This document shows, in pieces, positions 51,342 to 59,834 of a stretch of 64,000 nucleotides of DNA. The notes below the pieces were generated by a model. It was not told the origin of the DNA, ran no database searches, and was given only the letters and a program-made list of their open reading frames with translations. Source of the DNA: an uncultured Bacteroides sp. GTDB taxonomy: Bacteria; Bacteroidota; Bacteroidia; Bacteroidales; Bacteroidaceae. The DNA lies in NCBI GenBank assembly GCA_900766005.1, contig CAAFTU010000054.1, positions 124,001-188,000 of the forward strand, in the 5' to 3' direction. Numbering within the stretch: position 1 is the first letter of the stretch; every line of letters begins with the position of its first letter. Made by a program: the position numbers and the translations under genes.

Positions 51342-52169
51342 TTACAACGGCTGCTCACCGTTTCTATATGCATCGGCTGCTTTTTTCACAGAACCGTGCA
51401 GCAGCAACAGGGTTTGTGCCTTGCCGTAGTCCAACCCCAGTTCCTCTACGAGCATACGTGTGCCGCGGTCTACCAGTTTCTTGTTGCTCAGCTGCATGTT
51501 TACCATCCGGTTGCCTTTTACACGGCCCAGCTGAATCATCACAGAAGTGGTAATCATGTTCAAAATCATTTTTTGTCCCGTACCCGATTTCATGCGTGAA
51601 CTGCCGGTTACGTATTCCGGTCCCACAATCATCTCGATGGCTACATCCGATTCGGCTGCCATGGGCGAGTCGGGGTTACTTGTGATACATCCGGTCAGAA
51701 TGCCGTGCTCGCGTGCTTCATGCAGCGCTCCGATGACGTAGGGAGTGGTGCCCGATGCAGCAATGCCAATGACGGTATCCTTGGTAGAAATGTTGTGTTC
51801 CACCAGTTCTTCCCAGCCGCGCTGGATGTTGTCTTCTGCATTTTCTACGGGGTTGCGCAATGCCACGTCGCCGCCGGCAATCAGACCGATTACCAAAGTA
51901 GGAGGCATGCCGAATGTAGGAGGAATTTCCGAAGCATCCAGCACTCCCAGTCGTCCGCTGGTGCCTGCTCCCATGTAGAAGATACGTCCGCCTTGTTTCA
52001 TGCGGGGTACGATTTGCGTAACGAGTTTCTCGATTTGAGGAATTGCTTTTTGTACTGCCAGAGCTACTTTCTGATCTTCTGTATTGATATCTTCCAAGAT
52101 TTCTCTGACCGATTTGTTTTCCAAATCATTATAGAGCGATGGTTGCTCTGATATTTTTACGAATGCCAT
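51342..52169 (-). CDS. murQ: N-acetylmuramic acid 6-phosphate etherase
   Basis: MurQ cleaves the lactyl ether of MurNAc-6-phosphate and gives GlcNAc-6-phosphate plus D-lactate. The 275-residue SIS-fold protein has the family motifs FYMGAGTSGRLGVLDASEIPPTFG (with the catalytic Glu in SEI, residues about 66-89), IAASGTTPYVIGAL and TGSSRMKSGTGQKMILNMI. It lies 12 bp downstream of the MurK-like kinase that would supply its substrate and in one operon with NamZ, AmpG and MurT-like genes. Length and sequence are complete. Confidence 0.96.
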   Translation of the reverse strand: MAFVKISEQPSLYNDLENKSVREILEDINTEDQKVALAVQKAIPQIEKLVTQIVPRMKQGGRIFYMGAGTSGRLGVLDASEIPPTFGMPPTLVIGLIAGGDVALRNPVENAEDNIQRGWEELVEHNISTKDTVIGIAASGTTPYVIGALHEAREHGILTGCITSNPDSPMAAESDVAIEMIVGPEYVTGSSRMKSGTGQKMILNMITTSVMIQLGRVKGNRMVNMQLSNKKLVDRGTRMLVEELGLDYGKAQTLLLLHGSVKKAADAYRNGEQPL

Positions 52170-52181
52170 ATCTGAATGTTT

Positions 52182-53027
52182 TTATTGGTTATTACTATGA
52201 TAAAGGATCAGTCCTTCCATCGGACTTTTAAGAATGGTACCGATCTGTATACCGGTTTCGCGTGCTGCTTCCATGAGCACTTCTTTATAATAGAAGGCTA
52301 CCGAACCGATGAAATGCACTTGCTGGTGCTGGTAGTCGTATTGTTTCACATTCCGTTCCAGGAACGACTTGAAACTGTTCAGTACCAGTTGACGGATACA
52401 GGGCTCTTGCAGGTTCTGTGCCAGGAAAGGAGACAGACTGGCCAGGAACCGGTTGGGGAACGGCTTGCGGTAAACGCGGTCGATGATTTCTGCCGGTGTG
52501 AGATTGAACTGGGCGAGAAACTTCTCTTTCAGTTCGGCCGACAGCTGATTCTTCAGAATGTCACCTACCAGCAACTTGCCAAGTGAGCCCCCGCTGCCCT
52601 CATCGCCCAGGATAAAACCCAAGGGAGACACATTGGCCACAATCTGTGCTCCGTCATACGAACAGGAGTTGGAACCTGTACCCAAGATGCAGGCAATGCC
52701 GGGCTGATGTCCGCACAGTCCGCGAGCGGCTCCCAGCATATCGGTACTTACTTCAATGGCCCCCTTTACTGTCAAATTGGAAGCAATGGCTCGCCGTACA
52801 GATTCAATCTTGTCGGCAAATGCACAACCTGCTCCATAAAAATAAACTGCCTCAATGGATGTGTCTTTCAATTGCGGAACAAGTGTAGTTGCTATTTCGG
52901 AAGCAATTTCTTCTTCTGTTTGGAAGAAGGGATTAATACCTTTGGTAAATATCTGTTGGATGAGAACTCCTTGATCTACAAGACCCCAATCAGTCTTAGT
53001 AGATCCACTGTCTGCTATTAGTATCAT
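52182..53027 (-). CDS. murK: BadF/BadG-type sugar kinase, probable MurNAc kinase MurK
   Basis: ASKHA-fold kinase of 281 residues with phosphate 1 loop MILIADSGSTKTDWGLV at the very start, the connecting GIACILGTGSNSC (phosphate 2) and LGDEGSGGSLGKLLVG, the N-acetylglucosamine kinase-like signature. Relatives phosphorylate GlcNAc or MurNAc with ATP. In Tannerella forsythia a kinase of this kind, MurK, sits between MurT and MurQ, the same order as here, so MurNAc 6-kinase is the best call; dual GlcNAc/MurNAc activity is possible. Gap to murQ is 12 bp. Confidence 0.88.
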   Translation of the reverse strand: MILIADSGSTKTDWGLVDQGVLIQQIFTKGINPFFQTEEEIASEIATTLVPQLKDTSIEAVYFYGAGCAFADKIESVRRAIASNLTVKGAIEVSTDMLGAARGLCGHQPGIACILGTGSNSCSYDGAQIVANVSPLGFILGDEGSGGSLGKLLVGDILKNQLSAELKEKFLAQFNLTPAEIIDRVYRKPFPNRFLASLSPFLAQNLQEPCIRQLVLNSFKSFLERNVKQYDYQHQQVHFIGSVAFYYKEVLMEAARETGIQIGTILKSPMEGLILYHSNNQ

Positions 53028-53068
53028 ATCTTTTAGATTTAAAAAGTTGTTTTATTCGTTATTCAGAT

Positions 53069-54253
53069 TTATAGTTTGATGTATATTTTCCGTTTATACA
53101 GCTGATAGCCGATGCTCCAGTTGATGGCAATGAATACGAGGGCATAAGCCAGTGAGCCGCCGGTGTTGCCGAAGACGGGCTGCAGCAGAAAGTTGTACAG
53201 CACTCTGTGGATGCTGACCCACTCTTCTCCCAATGGGATTTTAACGGTATTGAACAGGATGCTCAATACACCTCCCAGTACATACATGAAGAGAGGATTG
53301 ACACCGAAGGACTCGAAGAATACACTCCATTTTTTATAACCTTTTACATCGATTATCCAAATCAGTAAGGCCAGCAGGCTGGAAGCCAGTCCGCAAGTGG
53401 TGAGCACAAAAGTGGGCGACCAGATCTTCTTGTTGATGGGGCAGCCATAGCTCAGCAGGAAGCCCGAGAAGGTCAGGATCACTCCGGTCAGGAACAAGGT
53501 AATCAGCTGTGAATTGAGAAACTCTTCACGACTGCCGGTGTGTTTTTTGCCCAGCATCAGCTCGCCTACCCAAAAGCCCAAGAGCACATGGGCTATCGAC
53601 GGAATGGTGCTCAGAAGTCCTTCCGGATCAATGCCGTTGTCTTTGTACATGTGGGCTGGAGTGAGCACAGCACGGTCTACTACCGACAGGATATTGGTTT
53701 CGTTGTAAGCAAAGCCGTTACCGACCATCAGCAGGATGAAATAACCTACCAGCAAGGTGGCAATGAGGTAGGGGATGTAACGGTGTTTCAAAGTCAGTGC
53801 GATTAAAGACGTGGCGCAGTAGCACAGGGCCAACCGTTGCATGACGCCTAATATACGGATGCGGTCGAACGTCCATGCTGCCGCCCAGAGATGCTCGCCG
53901 AAACTTAAATCAGCAGGAGCCGCTCCCCAATAATAGCAGAAGCGGGAGAACCAGCCGATGCCCAATCCGATGAGAAAGATGAAAATGGTGCGTTTTATGA
54001 TTTTGGCTGCCGCAGAGGCACTGAACTCAAAGTTGTATTTCTTTAGTGAGATGTAAGTGGATATTCCCATGATGAACATGAAAAAGGGAAACACCAGATC
54101 GGTAGGAGTGAGTCCGTTCCATTCGGCATGGCGCAAGGGGGCATACATATACGACCAGCTGCCCGGGTTGTTGACTGTAATCATGCCGGCAATGGTGATC
54201 CCTCTCAGAATATCGAGGGCAAGTATTCGTTTATTTTCTTTTGTTGGATTCAT
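53069..54253 (-). CDS. murT: MurT-like inner membrane transporter (DUF5009 / HGSNAT-like)
   Basis: Integral membrane protein of 394 residues with about 10 hydrophobic segments. The N-terminal signature RILALDILRGITIAGMITVNN and TPTDLVFPFFMFIMGISTYISL are those of the heparan-alpha-glucosaminide acetyltransferase-like family (DUF5009). In Tannerella forsythia such a protein, MurT, was shown to import MurNAc, encoded in one operon with murK and murQ; the same order is found here. Acetyl transfer to a sugar across the membrane is the alternative function known for the eukaryotic relative. The His of the second segment region (PLRHAEWNG) is conserved in pattern. Confidence 0.85.
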   Translation of the reverse strand: MNPTKENKRILALDILRGITIAGMITVNNPGSWSYMYAPLRHAEWNGLTPTDLVFPFFMFIMGISTYISLKKYNFEFSASAAAKIIKRTIFIFLIGLGIGWFSRFCYYWGAAPADLSFGEHLWAAAWTFDRIRILGVMQRLALCYCATSLIALTLKHRYIPYLIATLLVGYFILLMVGNGFAYNETNILSVVDRAVLTPAHMYKDNGIDPEGLLSTIPSIAHVLLGFWVGELMLGKKHTGSREEFLNSQLITLFLTGVILTFSGFLLSYGCPINKKIWSPTFVLTTCGLASSLLALLIWIIDVKGYKKWSVFFESFGVNPLFMYVLGGVLSILFNTVKIPLGEEWVSIHRVLYNFLLQPVFGNTGGSLAYALVFIAINWSIGYQLYKRKIYIKL

Positions 54254-54284
54254 TTCTGTATAAGGGTTATGATTATTTTTTCAA

Positions 54285-57188
54285 TTATTTTTTAGCAGTT
54301 GTACACTGGTCCACCAGGTAGACGATGGATACATAGGGGATACCGGCGTTGGTTGTCAGTCCGATTTCACAGGTACGGCTGTTGCTGTATCCCATGCTGA
54401 TATGCTGTTCTTCTAGCTGTGGCTTGAGTTTGCGCAAGGCATAGGCATTCAGTTCGGGGTAAGTGAATCCCCGGTCGCCGGCAAATCCGCAACAGCCCAC
54501 TTCTTCGGGCACAAACACCTGCTTCGAACATAAACGGGCCAGTTCCACCAACGTGCTGGCCAGTCCCATCTTACGCATGGAGCACGTGATGTGCACAGCT
54601 ACCGGACGGTCGGTTGGGGTAAACTCCAGTTTGTCCTTCAAGAAAGTATAGATGAATTCTGCCGGTTCGTACAGCTTCATCCGCTGTATTTTTTCCCGCA
54701 TGCGGTGCAGGCAAGGACTTTGGTCACACAATACCGGATAGCGTCCTTCCTCACTGGCCTTCCACAGGGCTTCCTCCAGTTCGGCAGTCTTGCGGTCGGC
54801 AATTTCAGGCATGCCTTTGCTCTCCCAAATGGTGCCGCAGCAGAGTTTCTCCATGTTGGCAGGGAAAATCACTTCGTAACCGCCTTTCTGGAGCAGAGCT
54901 ATCATCTTGTTGACCAGCGCCTGTTCTACCGGCGACTTTTTGGGAAGTCCCATGGCCTGGTTGATGCAACTGGGGAAATAGACAACTCGGAGAGCTGTCG
55001 GTTGCGCTGTCGGCTTGTCTTTCTCTTTGAGGTGGAACGGTTTCGGCAGGGCCGGGGTCCATAGTGGCAAGCCGAGTGTCTGATGCAGGCTGCGGGTAAA
55101 TCCACTCATCATCTTGGTGCCCAACAGCGTGTGACCGATGTTGGCGGAGCCAAGTACCCAACGCATTCCTTGCTTGATGCCGGCAAAATGATGAGCTACA
55201 TAGTTGCCCATCCGGTAAGTGCTGCTTTGCGGAGGACATGCCAGCTGGCGTATGGTATGTGTCACATCCCCCGTATTGATGCCCATCGGACACGACAGGG
55301 AGCACAAACCATCTCCTGCACAGGTCTGGTTGCCGTAATAGAGGTATTGTTTCTGTAGCCGTTCCAGCCGCAGGTTGTCTTCTCCGCTTTGTTGCAGACG
55401 GGCTATCTCACGTTGCAGCACGATGCGCTGTCTGGACGATAAGGTAAAGCCGCAGGAGAGACAGTTCACTTCACAAAATCCGCATTCAATGCAGCGGTTG
55501 GCTCTGGAAGCCGGGTCTTCCTTGGAGAACGGAAGGAGCGGAAGCGGCTTGAAATGGCTGATGTGACAGCGGGGGTCGTCATTGAAGATGACACCGGGAT
55601 TGAGCAATCCTTTGGGGTCGAACAGGCTTTTCACTGCTTGCATCACAGCAAAGGCTTCTTCTCCCCATTCGTAGCGTACAAACGGTGCCATGTTGCGTCC
55701 TGTGCCGTGTTCGGCTTTCAGTGATCCGTCGTAGCGGTCAACCACCAGCTCTTTTACGTCGTTCATCAGTTCTTCGTAGCGTTTCACCTCCGAATCTTGG
55801 TCGAACGACTGGTTAATAATGAAATGGTAGTTTCCTTCCAAGGCATGGCCGTAAATGCAGGCATCGTCGTAGCCGTGACGTTCGAGCAGCGCCTGCAGTT
55901 CGATGGTAGCTTGTGGCAGGTCTTCGATGTGAAAAGCCACATCTTCTATCAGGCAGGTAGTACCCGGCTTGCGCGTACCGCCTACCGACGGGAAGATGCC
56001 CGAACGGATGGCCCAGTAGTGTGCATATTCTTCCGGCTTGTCGGTGAAATAGACCGGTGTATAGGTGGAGAATGATGCCAAGGCTGTTTCTATGGTTTGA
56101 ATGTTCTGTTTCAGCTCTTCCGCTGTTTGTGCCTTGGTTTCAGTCAGCACGGCGGTCAGTCCCTTGAGATCTTTTCCCGAGTTGGCAGTCGTCGCTGATT
56201 CAATTTCTTTTCTATAGCGCAGGTACACGGGATCGTCTACCGACATCAGACTCTTGTAGTCTAGCAATTCGGCACTTTTCACCAGCCACTCGCCCTGTGC
56301 GTTGGTCAGTTTCTTCATGGCTACAACGGCTCGGCAGGCCTCTTTCAGCGTAGAGAAATACAGCATGGCGCTGGCCTTGCAAGGTTCGTTATAGGCTGTC
56401 TGCATGGTGACTTGAGCCAGAAAAGCCAAGGTCCCTTCAGAACCGACCATCAGGTGGGCGATGATATCAAAAGGATTATCAAACCGCACAAAGGGCAAAA
56501 GGTTGAGGCCGGTCACATTCTTGATAGAATACTTGTACCGGATGCGGTCGGCCAATGCCGTGTTGGCGCGTACCTCGTCACGCAGTTCGCAGATTCGTTG
56601 GAGAAAAGCTCCGTGGCTTTCTTCAAAAGCTTTACGGCTGGCGGCCGAGCCGGTATCAAGCAAGGTACCGTCTGCCAGGATGATGCGGACTGATTTCAGC
56701 ATCTTGTCGCTGTTGGCATGTGTGCCACAGTTCATTCCCGATGCATTGTTCATGACAATGCCACCCACCATCGCACTTTTGATGCTGGCAGGATCGGGAG
56801 CAAACTTACGGCCAAAAGGAGCCAGCAGGTCATTGACCCGCTGGCCTATGATGCCGGGTTGTAAGGTTATCAGGGAATGGTCGGGGGATATACAGTAACT
56901 CTCCCAATTCTTTCCGGCAACAATCAGTATCGAATCGCTGATGGCTTGTCCCGACAAACTGGTCCCTGCCGCTCGGAAAGTGACGGGCAGTTGGTAGCGG
57001 TCTGCTAGTTTCAAAAGACGGGTTACTTCCTCTTCACTATCCGAACGGATAATGAGTTGAGGGATCAGACGGTAAAATCCGGCATCTGTCCCCCAAGCCA
57101 ACCGGCGGAGTTCGTCTGTGTAAATTCGTTCCTCGGGAAGGAATTTACGAGCCTCTTGTAAAAATAGAGTATAATCTTTGGTTGCCAT
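54285..57188 (-). CDS. FAD-linked / Fe-S D-2-hydroxyacid dehydrogenase (probable D-lactate dehydrogenase)
   Basis: Large oxidoreductase of 967 residues. N-terminal FAD_binding_4 domain (about 35-240) with LPVTFRAAGTSLSGQAISD and GGIVMNNASGMNCGTHANSD; an FAD-oxidase C domain (to about 545); two ferredoxin-like Cys clusters, CIECGFCEVNCLSC and CAGDGLCSLSCPMG; and two CCG motifs, LCCGTIWESKG and EVGCCGFAGDRG. This is the Dld/GlcD-GlpC fusion (YdiJ-like) layout. Such enzymes oxidise D-lactate or D-2-hydroxyglutarate and feed quinones. Placed between murT and namZ and in one operon with murQ, it would suit the D-lactate that MurQ releases. Confidence 0.9.
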   Translation of the reverse strand: MATKDYTLFLQEARKFLPEERIYTDELRRLAWGTDAGFYRLIPQLIIRSDSEEEVTRLLKLADRYQLPVTFRAAGTSLSGQAISDSILIVAGKNWESYCISPDHSLITLQPGIIGQRVNDLLAPFGRKFAPDPASIKSAMVGGIVMNNASGMNCGTHANSDKMLKSVRIILADGTLLDTGSAASRKAFEESHGAFLQRICELRDEVRANTALADRIRYKYSIKNVTGLNLLPFVRFDNPFDIIAHLMVGSEGTLAFLAQVTMQTAYNEPCKASAMLYFSTLKEACRAVVAMKKLTNAQGEWLVKSAELLDYKSLMSVDDPVYLRYRKEIESATTANSGKDLKGLTAVLTETKAQTAEELKQNIQTIETALASFSTYTPVYFTDKPEEYAHYWAIRSGIFPSVGGTRKPGTTCLIEDVAFHIEDLPQATIELQALLERHGYDDACIYGHALEGNYHFIINQSFDQDSEVKRYEELMNDVKELVVDRYDGSLKAEHGTGRNMAPFVRYEWGEEAFAVMQAVKSLFDPKGLLNPGVIFNDDPRCHISHFKPLPLLPFSKEDPASRANRCIECGFCEVNCLSCGFTLSSRQRIVLQREIARLQQSGEDNLRLERLQKQYLYYGNQTCAGDGLCSLSCPMGINTGDVTHTIRQLACPPQSSTYRMGNYVAHHFAGIKQGMRWVLGSANIGHTLLGTKMMSGFTRSLHQTLGLPLWTPALPKPFHLKEKDKPTAQPTALRVVYFPSCINQAMGLPKKSPVEQALVNKMIALLQKGGYEVIFPANMEKLCCGTIWESKGMPEIADRKTAELEEALWKASEEGRYPVLCDQSPCLHRMREKIQRMKLYEPAEFIYTFLKDKLEFTPTDRPVAVHITCSMRKMGLASTLVELARLCSKQVFVPEEVGCCGFAGDRGFTYPELNAYALRKLKPQLEEQHISMGYSNSRTCEIGLTTNAGIPYVSIVYLVDQCTTAKK

Positions 57189-57222
57189 AATGAATGTGGT
57201 TTACGTTCTGTTTACCTATTCT

Positions 57223-58473
57223 TTATTTGTACAGATAATATTTTTTAGATAGTTTACGGAATGCCTCTACGTCTTTGTACCAATAGTCGCGGATGTCTTC
57301 CCATCGGTTCCGTTTGGCAAATCCTTCCCGTATCTTTTTGGATCCGGAAACTTTATCGAACATGTTAAACCGTTTGGGATTGGCATGGTCGAATACTGCC
57401 CGGTCGGGATAAAGTGCAGCTACTTCCTGCATCACCAGAAACTGGATTTCACTCAGCGGAGCCTTGTGGAAGTCCATGACGTGCACTTGTACGCCTTGCA
57501 GCAATTCTCCTTTGCCCACCGAATAGAACGGTTTCAGGTAGATAGGGCGGAATTTGATGCCCGGTACGTGCTGCTTATTCAGGTTGGCAGCCAGCTTCTC
57601 AGCCTCTACCCAAGGAGCAGCAAACATTTGGAAGGGTATGGTGTAGCCCACACCGATGGACATATATCCCAGTTCACCTAGAATACCGCTGATGGGGTAG
57701 AAGAAAGCAGAGTAAGGATGAGGAATGTGCGGAGAGGCCGGAATCCATTGCAAACCGGTCTGTGTGTAATCCATTTTCCGTTTCCATCCTTTCATACGGA
57801 CCACTTGCAGCTTGCATTGTTTGCCGCCTTTCAGCATTCTTTCTCCGTTGAGCATCAAAGCGAGTTCTCCGCAGGTCAGTCCGTATACATACGGTATCTT
57901 GAACTGGCTGACGAAAGAAATGCAGTCGTCTTCAGTGAGATTCCCTTCAATCTTCAGTCCGCCTACAGGATTCGGACGGTCCAGGATAATCAGTTCTTTG
58001 TCGTTCTCCGCAGCCGCTTCCATCGCCAGTCCCATGGTGCTGATGTAAGTAAACGAACGGCAACCGATATCTTGTATGTCATACACCAATACGTCAATGT
58101 CTTTCAGCATTTCCGGAGTGGCTTTCCGTGTCTTGCCGTAGAGTGAATATACCGGCAGTCCGGTAGAAGCATCTTTGATGTCTGTCACATGATCACCGGC
58201 ATGCACATCACCGCGCACCCCATGTTCCGGACCGTAAAGAGCCACCAAATTGACATTAGGAGCCTCGTGCAAGATATCGATGGTGGAGCGGAGCTGATTG
58301 TCCACTCCCGTCGGGTTGGTAATCAGTCCGACCCGTTTCCCTTCCAGGCATTTGAAGTTTTGTGATTTCAGCACTTCAATGCCGGTTTTGATACGTATCG
58401 ATTGGGCTGTCATTCCTTCACCTATCAGAAGAGCGGCAGCCAAAAGGATGATTTTCTTGATTATTTTTCTCAT
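57223..58473 (-). CDS. namZ: Exo-beta-N-acetylmuramidase NamZ (DUF1343)
   Basis: Exported protein of 416 residues; the signal peptide ends MTAQS. DUF1343 landmarks are GKRVGLITNPTGVD (residues about 46-59), VALYGPEHGVRGD (with the proposed catalytic Glu), VLVYDIQDIGCRSFTYISTM and LDRPNPVGG. NamZ enzymes release single MurNAc residues from the non-reducing end of peptidoglycan glycans, shown in Bacillus subtilis and Tannerella forsythia. With MurT, MurK and MurQ downstream on the same message, the pathway from glycan to GlcNAc-6-P is complete. Confidence 0.93.
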   Translation of the reverse strand: MRKIIKKIILLAAALLIGEGMTAQSIRIKTGIEVLKSQNFKCLEGKRVGLITNPTGVDNQLRSTIDILHEAPNVNLVALYGPEHGVRGDVHAGDHVTDIKDASTGLPVYSLYGKTRKATPEMLKDIDVLVYDIQDIGCRSFTYISTMGLAMEAAAENDKELIILDRPNPVGGLKIEGNLTEDDCISFVSQFKIPYVYGLTCGELALMLNGERMLKGGKQCKLQVVRMKGWKRKMDYTQTGLQWIPASPHIPHPYSAFFYPISGILGELGYMSIGVGYTIPFQMFAAPWVEAEKLAANLNKQHVPGIKFRPIYLKPFYSVGKGELLQGVQVHVMDFHKAPLSEIQFLVMQEVAALYPDRAVFDHANPKRFNMFDKVSGSKKIREGFAKRNRWEDIRDYWYKDVEAFRKLSKKYYLYK

Positions 58474-58491
58474 TTCTGTGTTTTTTACGTA

Positions 58492-59814
58492 TTAAGCTTT
58501 TTCTTTCTTGCCGTATTCGGCATCAATCTTTCTGTCGGCAAAAAGGGTGACAATGACAGTCGCTGCGCAGCAAGCCATCACCATCCAGAAGAAGCCGACG
58601 TAGCCCATGTATTCTTGAAGGTATCCGGCAAACATACCTGGTATCATCATGCTCAATGCCATGAAGGCCGTGCAGATGGCGTAGTGTGATGTTTTAAACT
58701 CTCCTTCCGAGAAGTAAATCATATAAAGCATGTATGCTGTAAATCCGAATCCGTAGCCAAACTGCTCAATGGCGATGGCTGTTGAAATAATCCACAGGTT
58801 GGTGGGCTGTGCCACGGCCAGGTAGACGAATGTCAAACAGGGCAATGTCATGCAGGCAGCCATCCACCACAGCGACTTCTTCAGTCCTTTGGCTGCAGCA
58901 AACCAGCCGCCCAAGATTCCTCCGACAGTGAGGAAAATCACTCCGATGGTGCCATATACAATCCCTACTTCAGCTGTAGAAAGAGCCAAGCCGCCTACCT
59001 CTTTGGAAGCTACGAGGAAAGGCATGCACATCTTTAATAAGAAAGCCTCCGGCAACCGGTAGAGCAGCATGAAGGCAATAGCCAGCCACACACCCGGTTT
59101 GGTGAAATAAGTGGCAAAGGTGCGGGCAAACTCTTTCACGATGGCTGCCGCGTTGGCTGTGCCGGGTGTAAGGGTGGATTTGTCGGTCTGAGGACGGGGA
59201 ATAGCAAACAGGTGATAGCAGCTGATGATGCTGAACAAAATCGCTGATACGGCCAGTGTGATGTTCCATGACAGCGGAATATTTTCGTATGTCAGTTCAA
59301 TCCATCCGGCAATGGCCACCAGCACGCCCTGCCCGAAAATGGAAGCCAGTCGGTAGAATGTGCTTCGGATACCCACAAAGGCCGATTGGTCGCCCGGTGT
59401 GAGGGCCAGCATATAAAAACCGTCGGCGGCAATGTCGTGTGTAGCCGATGCAAAGGCGGTGATGATAAACAGCAGCAGGGTGAAACTGAACATACTGATT
59501 GGGGTTTGCCCGCTGGCAATGGTCTCTGCATCAGGATGTGGAATGGTGCAGGCCAGCAGGATAAAAGCAGCCGACATAATCAGCTGCATAGTGATTGTCC
59601 ACCATCTTTTCGTCTTGATGATGTCCACAAATGGGCTCCAGAATGGCTTGATGGACCAGGGCAAATACAGCAGACTGGTAAATAATGCCATTTCTCCATT
59701 GGGTACTCCCATTTTGGCAAACATCAATACAGAGATGTTATTGACGATGAAATAGGGAATGCCTTGTGCAAAGTAAAGAGTCGGTACCCATGCCCATGGA
59801 GTCGTACGGTTCAT
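58492..59814 (-). CDS. ampG: AmpG-like MFS muropeptide permease
   Basis: Major facilitator of 440 residues with 12 predicted segments. The opening WAWVPTLYFAQGIPYFIVNN and the following LYLPWSIKPFWSPFVDI match AmpG, which imports GlcNAc-anhydro-MurNAc peptides. A later cytoplasmic loop, IPRPQTDKSTLTPGTANA, lies in the middle of the protein, as in other family members. It is upstream of namZ in the salvage operon (18 bp), so muropeptide or anhydro-sugar import alongside free MurNAc import by MurT is likely. Substrate not proved. Confidence 0.87.
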   Translation of the reverse strand: MNRTTPWAWVPTLYFAQGIPYFIVNNISVLMFAKMGVPNGEMALFTSLLYLPWSIKPFWSPFVDIIKTKRWWTITMQLIMSAAFILLACTIPHPDAETIASGQTPISMFSFTLLLFIITAFASATHDIAADGFYMLALTPGDQSAFVGIRSTFYRLASIFGQGVLVAIAGWIELTYENIPLSWNITLAVSAILFSIISCYHLFAIPRPQTDKSTLTPGTANAAAIVKEFARTFATYFTKPGVWLAIAFMLLYRLPEAFLLKMCMPFLVASKEVGGLALSTAEVGIVYGTIGVIFLTVGGILGGWFAAAKGLKKSLWWMAACMTLPCLTFVYLAVAQPTNLWIISTAIAIEQFGYGFGFTAYMLYMIYFSEGEFKTSHYAICTAFMALSMMIPGMFAGYLQEYMGYVGFFWMVMACCAATVIVTLFADRKIDAEYGKKEKA

Positions 59815-59834
59815 AGAATCTTATTTTTTTAGTG